This document shows, one piece after another, positions 14,901-28,600 of a stretch of 64,000 nucleotides of DNA (positions are counted from its first letter, which is position 1; each line of letters begins with the position of its first letter). The notes beneath the pieces are model-generated. The model had not been told where the DNA came from, did no database searches, and saw nothing but the letters and a program-made list of their open reading frames with translations. The translations under genes and the position numbers were made by a program. This DNA is from Urechis unicinctus. Its lineage: Eukaryota; Annelida; Polychaeta; Xenopneusta; Urechidae. The stretch lies in the NCBI GenBank assembly GCA_034190875.2, contig CM067343.1, forward strand, positions 43,381,109-43,445,108, given 5' to 3'.

Positions 14901-16458
14901 GTCCATGTCCGTAGAATAGAGAAGACCATTTAAACCTAGCATATTGATCATTATAGAGACCGAAGGACATGATAAATACCTGGCTGAATAATGAATAACT
15001 ATTATAAGAAAGATAGATACTGCATACAATTGAAGGGTTCGTCAGTTCGCCTTAGTTACCGCGGAGTGTCCTGTGTATGCATCTGATGGACTGATACTGT
15101 GTGATGTTGCTATAAAATTAAGGCATGCAGGTCTCATAACAAGTTATAGTAAAGTGACCCAAAAGAAGTGATATCCAATGTTTGCAAATTATTGATAAGA
15201 GCTATGACACGTTTTAAGTTAATTATGACAAAAAGTGTGAGAAAGTTGGGGTGAAGGGGGGCGAGAATGAGAATACAGACTCACATTACTTTAGGCAAAT
15301 GAATAGTTATCTCTGGACTAAATGAAATGTATCTGTAAACACCTTTTAAATGTAACCATTTGCTAAACTAATCTTACTTAATGACAACAGCAACATTATA
15401 GAAAAGGTCAAGAGACCAAAGTACACGCCATGGTAATTGTCTGATATACGTGACATTCTTACAGACAAAGTGTCGTCAGATGCAAAAGCAAAAATATCTA
15501 TTTTCACTGTGGATATACTGTGGAGTAAACTCTGATTAATCGACCGTCACAGGGTGGGTACAATTGTATTTGAAGTGTATTGTCAAGTATGTTTCTGTTA
15601 CATGATAGGGTTAGTGTGCCTGAGTGAAAACGCTAACAGATGTATATGGTTTTGTTCAATGGGGCATTGATCAAAGATGTAAGTACAAGAGATCTTCATC
15701 ACTTCGTGCTCATGGACGAAACATGAACTAGTATGTGACATCGAGGAATTATATCTGTAGGGAACATTGCGCTATTGCACCAGCATCTGGTAATGAAGCG
15801 TATTGTTAATGCGCACCTTTGTTGTGCATAAAGTAACAAACTTATTGTAGATAGATCCGATATGTGTAAAAACAAATCATACGTCGTTATATAGCGAGGC
15901 TTGGTTCTGAGCTGTCCGTAAATGATGCATTACGATTGTCTTCACGGAATGCATCACTATGAACACATTAATGTTATTTGCCATCAGCGTCAATATTGTA
16001 AAACACCGGTGTCATTGTCAATGCGGAACCTCAGGGATATCTATCGACATTAATTCAATACTAAAGCACATAATATCTGTATTGTCTGCTCAGAATCAGA
16101 GTAATCATTTAGCGAGCACTTCATATCATCATAGGAGCTATTCGTCTGCTTTGACGAAACCAACTAGCCAAGATGACTATTAAGTTACGAACGATAAGAT
16201 AAACCCGTCTCCAGGACACTCGCTAAGCATATTGAGGTTAATGCTTGGACGGTGAGTCGACATGAATCTGCTAATCTGCCTAACCAATAAACATGCCTTA
16301 CATCCAGTATCATGAATATTAGCCGAACAATGCATTAATCAAATATAGGCATAGCTTATGAATCTGTTTTGTGTGTACATAGATCGGCGCTAAGAGCAAG
16401 CCACCCTTGATGCATGAATTTAGCCGCAAGACCAATGTTGATTAGTTAGCGAGTAGAT

Positions 16459-16767
16459 ATGTACTTTATCTATCCTCGTGGTTTAATCAAGTCAGCTGCC
16501 AACAAGCCAGTAGGAATATTGTACAACACGCAGCACATGGACATGTATATGGCTTGCAGCATACATCAGGCCATGGTTGCCAGTACTTACGCTGCTAACG
16601 TTTTCTTGGTGTGGAGTAAATCCAAATTTGCTTTTTTCTGTCACATGAGGAATAATACAGTACCACCAGCGTTTCGTACGGATGTATCATCCGTTTTTAC
16701 AGTTATGCTAGTATATTGCATTCAATCTATTCCAGTTCGGTTTTCGGTGTTATTCGTTGTGATATGA
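16459..16767 (+). other. Unrecognised 102-codon open frame in copy 1 (twin at 27,087-27,395)
   Basis: This is one of the longest non-repetitive frames in the unit, and it is intact in both copies with an identical translation. Because it sits in the nearly identical tract of the duplication, its preservation is not evidence of selection. I see no domain, signal peptide or splice context that identifies it. It is probably a chance frame. Confidence 0.12.
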
Positions 16768-16961
16768 ATCAAATGCAACCTGTTCCTATCGACACTGGTC
16801 CACTTCTTTACACTATGTTAACTTTAGCACATCTTAAAATTAGGAACTTATCAGCAATGATGCTCAAAGTTCCTGACGTTTGCTTAATGAGAAAGCAAAG
16901 TGAAAGTTATACATTGTAGATATCAATATTAGGAAATATGTTTAGCGTGTAATGTGAAAAT

Positions 16962-17100
16962 ACGCGCTTGACTGATAACGTTAATAGCTAGATTTGTTTT
17001 GTCCCAATACACTGGCAGGCATCCTGTCTCCACGGTGTGATCAATATCTGTTACATATTGTGGGTACCCAAAGCATGGTGTAAAAAATAAATTGCATGGC
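16962..17100 (+). repeat. Small dispersed repeat T, member 1
   Basis: It shares the pattern GTTAATRGCTARATTTGTT, then CCTGTCTCC, then GTGTGAT, with 19,135-19,225. Parts of the pattern recur at 19,680-19,770. Each member has a duplicated twin in copy 2. The spacing between blocks differs, so these look like old insertions of one short element. No TIR or tail was recognised. Confidence 0.5.
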
Positions 17101-17198
17101 TTGTAAGCATTTGAAACACGAGAAACTGGGAACAGATACAACATCTATAGCGGTTTGTAAAACATCATCCTTAGCATCATTATGAGTTAAGTATTACT

Positions 17199-17270
17199 AT
17201 ATCACAATGTGAATCAATGCATTCAACAGGTCTATTATCAGTGCATGGAATATATCTTGTGTGTCACTTT
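17199..17270 (+). repeat. Old dispersed repeat Z, member 1
   Basis: About 70 bases align with 39,969-40,042. Landmarks are TATGTGAATCAA with AATGTGAATCAA, CCATTATTA with CTATTATCA, and ATGGAATAGATAT with ATGGAATATATCT. The twin in copy 2 is near 27,828-27,900. Confidence 0.5.
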
Positions 17271-19134
17271 TCTGACATATTCGATATCGCGGATGCCTTA
17301 TCATACTCGTAAACTATAAACAGTTTGATGTTCCTGTCTTCTTAACGATGCAGGTTTTATGGAGCATTAAGCAAAATCGCTCCCACAAACATTGTCGTTA
17401 CCACTCTGCAGGCATTTACATTGCTCATAGTTAGGCAGTAAACAGCTCCTCTGTTTATCTTCCATGTCAACGGACTACAATCCATGAGAGGTGCATTGGA
17501 TGTTACTCTTAATATTACAAGTAAACATGATTCCGGCCATTACCTTGCCCTAATCCTCACCAAGGTTTATTGCAGGCCGATGTCTACTGCGTGGTTATGT
17601 TTTTGGCTATCGTATATTATACCCGGTATTAAATTCCTCTGATGCCTAAAGCATGACCATAAATCATGCAAGTGTTGGCATTAGAAGTGACACCCTTGCA
17701 AACTTAGGTAAATAATGGGAGAAAAGATTGCATATGATGACCGGTATGCGACCCGCAATGTACAGCTATTTAGGTGCTGAAGATGGGATGGCTGGCCAAG
17801 AATATTTAAGAAACATACCATGAGATGATTTCTGAACGTGTTGCACCAGTCACAAAGCCATGCCTTCCTAAAAACTACGCGTAATTCGTCTTTTCAAAAC
17901 ATACTATGCAGAGATAGATGTTAACAGTTTACAGAACATTAGACTGATACTTCATTAAATTACACTTATATGAGACGATTGCGTGACTGTCTCATGATAC
18001 GCACAGGTTTGGGACAACAAGCATCGCCTTGATGTGATCAAGCAACTGATAATGGGGTTAAAGAGTAGTCGTTGCAATGCGATGATTGGGCATGTCTTTC
18101 GTATATCAAATAGCTTGTAGGATGTAAAACCACAGAGCTTTGTTGTTAAAGAGCGCTCCACACAAAAGCATTATTGACCACCAAAGAGATAACCAACGCT
18201 TGTATCATTGCTTTAGTAAACTATTTGGTATTGTTTGTTTTTCCCACACGCAATCAGCCAGGCTTGCTGAGACTAGCTTTTTTTTATTTTGCGGGATATG
18301 ATGCGTACCTACCAGGCATGATAGTGCAATAGAGTGTAATGTTGTGTAACACGTAATAAAAATAATAACTTACAGATGGATGTATTAGTGCAATTTGCTC
18401 ATTGGTTTTGATTACTGCATATCTTATTGGCATGCGTATATGCATTAGATCAGACATGTGTGTTAGCTTCCCAAGACCATTCTGTGAATTTGTAATTTAA
18501 TGGTTCAATAACGACTGTTGCAAACAAACCATCGAATATCCTGCAAATCGAACTGCATTTGTATGGTGTATACGTGGATGCTTAAGTCGCACCTTAGTTT
18601 CGTAATTAAAATACGTACTCCGCACCTTCTGTAAAACGGGTGACCTTTTTGTCACAATTAATTGAGAGAGTTGTGCAATGGGATGGGACAGAGTTGTATT
18701 TTTACAGAATCTACGGTGCAATCCCTTGTGATATATTATCGTGATGTGAATACTGCTGCGCTAGTATACCAAAAGTCAAGCCAAAACCCGGAAACACATA
18801 AGCAAATTTCTTCATCATACATGGTTCGCTGACACGCTATCAAAACTAGGTGATACTGGGAAATATGCTGCCGGGTGCGATGTGATCAACTGTATGTCTA
18901 AAGCCCAATGATTTGTCGAATATAAATATCGCACATTTCCCGTTACATAAAGGCTTCCTTTTCCAATACATTGATGCGCATCATATTTCCATCATAGAGG
19001 ATGGATCGGTGAAACAAGTTATTATGCCACATAATTGGCATTTACAATGATCATGCTAGCCTTAAACTTGACAGCAAATGTAATATATGCACTTTAGCCG
19101 GATATTAGAAAAACGCGTGTATTTGAAAAAAAGA

Positions 19135-19225
19135 ACCCGTCACTGATCAAGTTAATGGCTAAATTTGTTCTCCCCGCCTGTCTCCATCGTGTGATTTTAA
19201 GCGTATGATGTAAAGCGAATAAGCA
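19135..19225 (+). repeat. Small dispersed repeat T, member 2
   Basis: It carries the blocks GTTAATGGCTAAATTTGTT, GCCTGTCTCC, GTGTGATTTTAAGCG and ATGATGTAAAGC. Of the three members it links the other two, sharing its left half with member 1 and its right half with member 3. Confidence 0.5.
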
Positions 19226-19679
19226 GAACACACAAAAATACGAACTATAGTACATAGATTTATTCCGAGATTCTGAGGCTATTGCAAGGTAATTAATTAC
19301 AGTCTGAATGAGTTTGTGGCGCATGATAGACGCTCATATCTTAATCATGCAATAAACGTAGGTGTGCGATGAAATAATTGGGCTTTCAGGTAAACAGGAT
19401 AATGAAAGGATCAATGAAGCCTTAGTTGGAACCGATTCATTATACAATACCAAATCATCTCCCGTGTACAATTACAATGGTACATCATGAATAAGCCAGC
19501 ATACTAAAATGTGATTACTGATGTTTACAAAACATGCTAGAGTAATCACTGAACTGCATCTGTTAACTGATATATTACAAATTAAATATATGTCAATATT
19601 CTTATGATATAAGACGAAAGCGAATATTTGGGCGGTTCGCTTGCATCCCCAAGAGGACGTCCAACTTGAGCCACAGGAA

Positions 19680-19770
19680 AGGTGAAAATGGGCGCCTGGC
19701 TTGTCGCGTTAATGGCCCCCGCCTTTTGGTGTGATGCGATTTAGGTGCATGATGTATAGCACTTAAGACG
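19680..19770 (+). repeat. Small dispersed repeat T, member 3
   Basis: It shares GTTAATGGC, CGCC, GTGTGAT..GATTTAGG and CATGATGTATAGC with member 2 at 19,135-19,225. The twin in copy 2 is near 30,353-30,443. Confidence 0.4.
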
Positions 19771-22311
19771 TGCTCGTTGAAAGATAAATTACACAATGAT
19801 CATGCAATTAACGTCATTGAGCTTTGAAATATTCCTGCTTGCATGTAAAAAGCTGTCACTGGCAATGCTATTACGCGCAAAAGCAAACAAAGATTTGGTG
19901 CCATGTATCGTTAATTTTGTTGAGTTCGTCCCGGGATTAAGTACAGTAGCTCATCATAAACGAACAGTAAGGTAAATGTTCATTACCTTCCATCAACGCC
20001 TATGTCATACTTGTACATCTAAGCTTCCATACTACCTTACTGACGTTGAATCAAACAATCGTATAGATTTTTTACAATGACAGCCAATGCTAAAAACAAT
20101 TGACTACAGTATTTTCATTACAATACAGCGGGGTTGATATATTACTTAAATCTTTGTACGATGGAACCTTTAGTTTTCGGTACTGCGAAGCTGAAAGAAC
20201 AAATAGATACTTATATCATCTAATCCATTGAACATTTTGCAAAGCTGTATGAAAACTTTACAAAAACGTTCGGTTTTAAGAGATGTCAGTCGTAACAAGT
20301 ACAATCTTTGGTCGCAACCTTAATCTGACATATAGGTCACGAGCCTTGAAGTTCGCCTCTCTACCCTCTCTCTCTGCGTCATCATTACGGAAAGCAATAC
20401 AAAAGATCAATTTGATATTCAATACCGCTGTTCTTTGATCGGCATTAGAATCGCTCACAAGTGCCTGGTTAACCAGGTGTGCTTAGACCGGTTATTCAAA
20501 CGCAAAATGTACCCAGCACTACATAGGTTGTTACAGGTTTGATGAACCAGTTATTTGTATACATCAATTTATCAAATTGACATGAGCGTCCCACACGACG
20601 CATACCTCATACGCGGTATGATCTTGGCAGTAGGCGGTGGTCTCAACATGTGATGGAAAATCACCATGCGGAAAAACAATTATGACCTCAAATACAATTT
20701 GGGTTCCAACTTCTAAGAGGCTATGTGTGTACCATGCCAGTATATCAAAGGCAACCGATTATCATACTGCGCATCAACTATCAATTATGCAAAAAAACAC
20801 ATGCATGCGGAGTATTTTATTTGTATTTGTCCCCACAGAAAGCCAGCGGCGAATTGAAGGTAATCAGGATATTGCGCACTTACATCATCCATTCTCCCTG
20901 GCATAACAAAGATTAAGGTTAGAAAAAATATACTGCTTAGACAAAAGGGAACCCGAGTAAAGTTGTGCTTATGTCTGCATTGGCTCCCTTTTTCCAAGCC
21001 ACTGTCCTGATTGCATTAGCATGCGTCAAGTCTAAATTATTGCTGTATTTTGCTTCCAGCTTACTCATCGTTGGCACCTTGTATTGGTGCCGCAATATTA
21101 TTAGAATGCACAATATAATGAATTGCAATAGGCACAGCAGAATATGAACGTAAGCTTCTTAAAGAGGCTGTTCTACGCCTTTCATCGGTCAATCAACAGA
21201 AATGACAGAACTAGGTAAATCCAAATTGGTTTATTCTTTCCGAACAACTTTATTTTCATGACTTTGGTTAGGTGTCCATCTACTGAGTCGTACTAAATAT
21301 CAAAGGGATGATTACAAAATCAGACGGGCGAGGAATAAACAGGCTGAAGGTCTGTAGATGTGTTTCGGGTTGGGGTTAACAGATAACAACAAACAGCGCA
21401 ATGACAAGGTATAGATAATTTGATTACAAATGCTAGAAATGAAGGCAATATGCAAAGAGGAACAATCATATCGTTTGTTGGACAACTGAAATAGGCTCCA
21501 GAAAACAAGCTGGGTTATGTTTCGAGATAGTCGGACCAGTGCTCAAGCTCTGAACAAGCTTTTAGCTCTGGTTAAATCCAACAGTGGTTCTATTCGTTAG
21601 TGCATAAACCAACATAATGAATCACAAAAGGAACGGTGCGTATGGGGGTTGAGGAGTAAATCAACATACAAGAACGAGCGCATTAAAAACCTACTGTATC
21701 ATGCTGTGCCGAAAAGGTTGTGTACAAACTGAAATTAATAAAACTACAATACATATTGTACAACGGGTCCACCAATGATGGTGATTTGGTTGTAGGATGA
21801 AATTGTGAAGATTTCCTTGCAAGCATTTTCTATGAATTAATGTTTCACTTGTGTTAGGAGTACAAAACTGAACGCAAAAGGTATATTGCCTAGTTTAAAA
21901 CGCGATTGTCAGTATATTCTTATCATAGCTGAAAACATTAAGGACACCAAAGATACAAGACCGCTTAAAAAGATGCAGCGAATCGGCAAAACATTGCATA
22001 TTGTTTGGAAATTCTCTCTGCAATGTTTGCAGTTCCGATCAGAATTATTGTGGTTGTCATCAATGCAATAAACCTGCGACCACTTCATAAAGGCTGGCCT
22101 TGTAATCGGGAAAACCGAGTACAAGGTACCCACGGCTTTATAATAGTGATATATAGATTACATACGCGGGATTATTGGGCGATGTGTTAACAAATATTGT
22201 CATTTATTTTCCAAAGCACTAGCAGAATCAATACCAGATAACAAACACACAAATTGCACCTCCATATTTTAATGAAATGCCCTGATATGAATGGTATCGG
22301 AGAATGCCGCG

Positions 22312-22331
22312 AACCTCCTGCGGGAGGAACA
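22312..22331. other. GC-rich short hairpin in the duplicated unit
   Basis: AACCTCC and GGGAGG arms flank a three-base loop; the site is also present in copy 2 near 32,943. It is an isolated small inverted repeat with no flanking gene to regulate. Confidence 0.4.
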
Positions 22332-22603
22332 ATATATTATATTCCTATTCAATGCTGCTTATGTAGTAAAGACTAAATATTGTGCCATATGAAGCCTCGC
22401 TTAGAGTTATTGTTGCTATCGACAGAGGTTATCTCATTAATCACTTCACGGTTTATAACCATGACTTAGAGACGTGTAACCATGAGTAAATATTTTACCC
22501 TCAATCATACTGCTTGTAAATTGTACAATGCATAAATGGTTGATATACCACACCGCTCGTATGAGAAGTGGAACAGTATCAAATGGAGATAGGTTTTTTT
22601 CAA

Positions 22604-25600
22604 ACAACCAAGCTTTCCAACAAAAAACATATTTAATATATAGGTAAGTTTCAGCAATTGCCAATAGTGATCCTGTAGAGAATCTGTTTCGGGAACCACC
22701 TACGTAAGAGATCACAAAGTTTGTAATCGACATATATTGGACGGTTTTTTGCCATGTAAGTAGTGCTGTTCTTCTTCTGTGCTACCAAGTATCACTGGGT
22801 TTTGTCATCATTACAATTAACCTGAGACCATTTCTAAATATAGGCGCCCACATCCCAACGATATCTTAATAGTGTGGTATACCAAATACTTATTGCGGTA
22901 TGTAGACAATGTGACATCAAATATCGTCATATAGTTAGCGAAATCAATACTAGATGACACATAAAGACATTGCATTGTGATTTTATCTTGCTATTTGTAT
23001 GTCGATGTCATGCTCATGTAATGGCATGCTCATCTTGGTTTCAGTGGCAAGGACAAACTAGTATGTCTCATTACTACCATTCACGGAAATCCAATCAAGT
23101 CAAAGTCCTTTGCCTGAGAGGTATTTTGCTTTAGTTATATTGATATATTCCAAGCTCGTTTGCACCGCAGAGCAACTAATTGACGGGGTTGTCTTATGGC
23201 CGACATGAGCAAGTATAAATGCATGATAACTATTTTAACATAGTCCTGCCAAAGCGATCATTTGCTATTTAGAGTCAAGAAAATAAGCAAATTACATTAA
23301 AATATTGTGATCATATAACATTAGCGAGCATAACAGCGTTCCACGCCTATAAGGAGATTGCATCTGACGTTTATATCGACCCTTAAGTACCTCACATTGA
23401 GGAGGCAATTAAACTATATCATTGCATTGCAGTGTCGATATATACCTTTCGTTGCCCCCCATTCTATGCACTGCAAGCAATCACACAAAGAGGAGAGAGA
23501 GTTTGCAACAGCTAGAGAGGGAGCAAACTCAACCGACGATATAAAGAATGTGGGGTTATCCAAGAACTTGATTAAATACTGCATGTATAGTTTCTAATAC
23601 AAACTCTTTCATCGATGTATGCTGAGGTTAAGTTAGGTTCTATAATGAAGGGTTGGAATCAGGCGTGATGTAACCAAAGATGTCTGGTTGAACACCGTGG
23701 TTTGATTTAGAACGATGTGTGTTTTTTTTTTCAAGATGTCGTGTGAACGCAAACAATGATGTCCATTTAGCCCCACCTTTAAGATTTTGCAACGTTTCTA
23801 AATATAACAGCAGAGGAGAAAGACTTACTGTGCGTCACAGACTACTCTTATTGAAATCAGCGTTCTTGATATTAGTGATAAAACAATTGTAGTGGCTAGT
23901 TCGAAAATATCGCATGCCTAATCGCAGTACATCTATACAATATGAGCATGGTAGGAGCATTCGGAATTAGTGTGGTGATACTGGACGACGTGGAAAATGT
24001 GCTCTTGTGTTTTAAGCGAATAAACTATTCGCTTGTAGTCATGAATCAAGCGAATATAAACGTCCGTCATCCTGGTCATGTATGTAGTTATACGGCTATA
24101 GATAATCCATTGTATGATAAACCTGCAAGGCTGAGCATCCATTTAATGCTCAAAGTTATAAGGAATGATTGGCAGTATATTAACTTGATATGTGATTTGG
24201 TTAGGTGCTCACACAGCGTTATAACACCTTTCACTCGGTTAGTAATGATTGATTGTCTCTAAGAGGATTTTAGATGGGTCGCAGCCATTTTCTCTTTCTA
24301 TATTCACCTTCATAGGTACTACCGTTGCTTGTCTGATCCGTGTATCATAGATATGTTGACATTTGTGGATCTCATAGATCACGTGGCTACACCGAATCGT
24401 ACCCACAATTGCAAAATCAATTCGCATCTCATTGTTTTGCATAGTTTGGGCTATATATGAAGAAAATAGATTATCTTCTACTCAACCTCTAGTTATGTTG
24501 TGCTTATTTGCTTTTAGTGTTTATACATCATAAGCATGTATGTAACATGTATACGACGCAAACCTATTTTCTGCTTATCAACCTGAAGTAAAACGGTTAA
24601 TGTTATATCTCATAATCACAACATGCACATATATATTAACGCACTTATTACAGTCGCATAATTGATATAAATATTGATGCGGAACATGAGAAATTGTTGT
24701 TTGTATTTATTATGATGCATAGACATACAGCATCAAATACATTCATAACAGTTCATACTGCGAATCAGCTTGCTCAGTCATTAAGTGGTAAGAATTAGTT
24801 TAATAGCACACGGCTCTTTGCATCACTGAAGAGTTTCCGATGCAAACTTTCTTTTTAGCGCATTAGGTGAAAGTGGGTTGGTTGGAACCCACCCATGGAT
24901 GATAATTATGACACTTATGTACTTGTTGACTTGATAAACCATTGACTGGTGGTATATTTATTTCGTGCATTACGACCCCGCCGTGCGGCATATTGTCATT
25001 ATCGACGCTGTTCAGTAATGTCACAGACACGATGAAAACAAATGTATCCAAGAAAAACAAGTGGGAATATCAACAGCAAATATAAGTTTTATTCAGTTAC
25101 TTATTATCAGATGAGACAGTGACTATCAATGTTCCAAGCACTTTTGGTTCATGAGCAAGCTTTTTCATGGAAGTGGGTGCTTTCGCTGTATAATATGGGA
25201 CGTTGCTCTGTGACGGTGAAGGAAATGTAGATGTTGGCTATCATTAATGCTGGATTAACAGAATGCGTAAGAAATCTGGGGCGTCAGTGTGTCAGATGCG
25301 AGGGAATAGTATTACATTAGTAAGAACCAATGGCGAATATAATGAACGTATTCAATTATATCTATTCAATTTTGCTTCCTTTATTTTATCGTGCAGATCT
25401 GTGTCTTACTTAATACCAGAAATTTAACATCCGTCGAATATACATGCATTACTGTGTATATATTAAGCGCTGCTACAGCTGTTTTCGATCAACTGTAGAT
25501 TGAGTTGATATCAACGTTCATAGCTGTATCGTCCATGTCCGTAGAATAGAGAAGACCATTTAAACCTAGCATATTGATCATTATAGAGACCGAAGGACAT

Positions 25601-28600
25601 GATAAATACCTGGCTGAATAATGAATAACTATTATAAGAAAGATAGATACTGCATACAATTGAAGGGTTCGTCAGTTCGCCTTAGTTACCGCGGAGTGTC
25701 CTGTGTATGCATCTGATGGACTGATACTGTGTGATGTTGCTATAAAATTAAGGCATGCAGGTCTCATAACAAGTTATAGTAAAGTGACCCAAAAGAAGTG
25801 ATATCCAATGTTTGCAAATTATTGATAAGAGCTATGACACGTTTTAAGTTAATTATGACAAAAGTGTGAGAAAGTTGGGGTGAAGGGGGGCGAGAATGAG
25901 AATACAGACTCACATTACTTTAGGCAAATGAATAGTTATCTCTGGACTAAATGAAATGTATCTGTAAACACCTTTTAAATGTAACCATTTGCTAAACTAA
26001 TCTTACTTAATGACAACAGCAACATTATAGAAAAGGTCAAGAGACCAAAGTACACGCCATGGTAATTGTCTGATATACGTGACATTCTTACAGACAAAGT
26101 GTCGTCAGATGCAAAAGCAAAAATATCTATTTTCACTATGGATATACTGTGGAGTAAACTCTGATTAATCGACCGTCACAGGGTGGGTACAATTGTATTT
26201 GAAGTGTATTGTCAAGTATGTTTCTATTACATGATAGGGTTAGTGTGCCTGAGTGAAAACGCTAACAGATGTATATGGTTTTGTTCAATGGGGCATTGAT
26301 CAAAGATGTAAGTACAAGAGATCTTCATCACTTCGTGCTCATGGACGAAACATGAACTAGTATGTGACATCGAGGAATTATATCTGTAGGGAACATTGCG
26401 CTATTGCACCAGCATCTGGTAATGAAGCGTATTGTTGATGCGCACCTTTGTTGTGCATAAAGTAACAAACTTATTGTAGATAGATCCGATATGTGTAAAA
26501 ACAAATCATACGTCGTTATATAGCGAGGCTTGGTTCTGAGCTGTCCGTAAATGATGCATTACGATTGTCTTCACGGAATGCATCACTATGAACACATTAA
26601 TGTTATTTGCCATCAGCGTCAATATTGTAAAACACCGGTGTCATTGTCAATGCGGAACCTCAGGGATATCTATCGACATTAATTCAATACTAAAGCACAT
26701 AATATCTGTATTGTCTGCTCAGAATCAGAGTAATCATTTAGCGAGCACTTCATATCATCATAGGAGCTATTCGTCTGCTTTGACGAAACCAACTAGCCAA
26801 GATGACTATTAAGTTACGAACGATAAGATAAACCCGTCTCCAGGACACTCGCTAAGCATATTGAGGTTAATGCTTGGACGGTGAGTCGACATGAATCTGC
26901 TAATCTGCCTAACCAATAAACATGCCTTACATCCAGTATCATGAATATTAGCCGAACAATGCATTAATCAAATATAGGCATAGCTTATGAATCTGTTTTG
27001 TGTGTACATAGATCGGCGCTAAGAGCAAGCCACCCTTGATGCATGAATTTAGCGCAAGACCAATGTTGATTAGTTAGCGAGTAGATATGTACTTTATCTA
27101 TCCTCGTGGTTTAATCAAGTCAGCTGCCAACAAGCCAGTAGGAATATTGTACAACACGCAGCACATGGACATGTATATGGCTTGCAGCATACATCAGGCC
27201 ATGGTTGCCAGTACTTACGCTGCTAACGTCTTCTTGGTGTGGAGTAAATCCAAATTTGCTTTTTTCTGTCACATGAGGAATAATACAGTACCACCAGCGT
27301 TTCGTACGGATGTATCATCCGTTTTTACAGTTATGCTAGTATATTGCATTCAATCTATTCCAGTTCGGTTTTCGGTGTTATTCGTTGTGATATGAATCAA
27401 ATGCAACCTGTTCCTATCGACACTGGTCCACTTCTTTACACTATGTTAACTTTAGCACATCTTAAAATTAGGAACTTATCAGCAATGATGCTCAAAGTTC
27501 CTGACGTTTGCTTAATGAGAAAGCAAAGTGAAAGTTATACATTGTAGATATCAATATTAGGAAATATGTTTAGCGTGTAATGTGAAAATACGCGCTTGAC
27601 TGATAACGTTAATAGCTAGATTTGTTTTGTCCCAATACACTGGCAGGCATCCTGTCTCCACGGTGTGATCAATATCTGTGACATATTGTGGGTACCCAAA
27701 GCATGGTGTAAAAAATAAATTGCATGGCTTGTAAGCATTTGAAACACGAGAAACTGGGAACAGATACAACATCTATAGCGGTTTGTAAAACATCATCCTT
27801 AGCATCATTATGAGTTAAGTATTACTATATCACAATGTGAATCAATGCATTCAACAGGTCTATTATCAGTGCATGGAATATATCTTGTGTGTCACTTTTC
27901 TGACAGATTCGATATCGCGGATGCCTTATCATACTCGTAAACTATAAACAGTTTGATGTTCCTGTCTTCTAAACGATGCAGGTTTTATGGAGCATTAAGC
28001 AAAATCGCTCCCACAAACATTGTCGTTACCACTCTGCAGGCATTTACATTGCTCATAGTTAGGCAGTAAACAGCTTTCTGTTTATCTTCCATGTCAACGG
28101 ACTACAATCCATGAGAGGTGCATTGGATGTTACTCTTAATATTACAAGTAAACATGATTCCCGCCATTACCTTGCCCTAATCCTCACCAAGGTTTATTGC
28201 AGGCCGATGTCTACTGCGTGGTTATGTTTTTGGCTTGAGAGTGACAATCTCTATCGTATATTATACCCAGTATTAAATTCCTCGGATGCCTAAAGCATGA
28301 CCATAAATCATGCAAGTGTTGGCATTAGAAGTGACACCCTTGCAAACTTAGGTAAATAATGGGAGAAAGGATTGCATATGATGACCGGTATGCGACCCGC
28401 AATGTACAGCTATTTAGGTGCTGAAGATGGGATGGCTGGCCACGAATATTTAAGAAACATACCATGAGATGATTTCTGAACGTGTTGCACCAGACACAAA
28501 GCCATGCCTTCCTAAAAACACTACGCATAATTCGTCTTTTCAAAACATACTATGCAGAGATAGATGTTTACAGTTTACAGAACATTAGACTGATACTTCA

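Larger units (their letters stand above)
12014..22603 (+). repeat. 10.6-kb direct tandem duplication, copy 1
   Basis: The whole segment recurs in the same orientation at 22,604-33,217. The offset is about 10,589 at the left end, 10,616 by 12,742, 10,629 through 13,300-17,100, 10,643 near 18,000 and 10,672 near 20,300, so drift comes from short indels. Left edge: an ACAACCAAGCTTT word precedes both copies, then TTTAATATATAGG. Right edge: similarity ends after GGAGATAGGTTT. No recognisable gene lies inside. Open frames up to 102 codons have no known domain, and some end differently in the two copies because of indels, which argues against coding constraint. A C-run at 12,839-12,849 is shorter in copy 2. 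Confidence 0.95.

Noticed and set aside
20340..20375. CTCTCTACCCTCTCTCTCT pyrimidine stretch as a splice tract or microsatellite
   Set aside because: Too short and impure, and no exon-like frame follows.
13313..24262. Open frames conserved in both copies of the 10.6-kb unit, taken as genes
   Set aside because: They are shared because the DNA is duplicated. The 13,313 frame has 72 codons while its twin at 23,942 has 106 because a single indel changes its end, which argues against coding constraint.
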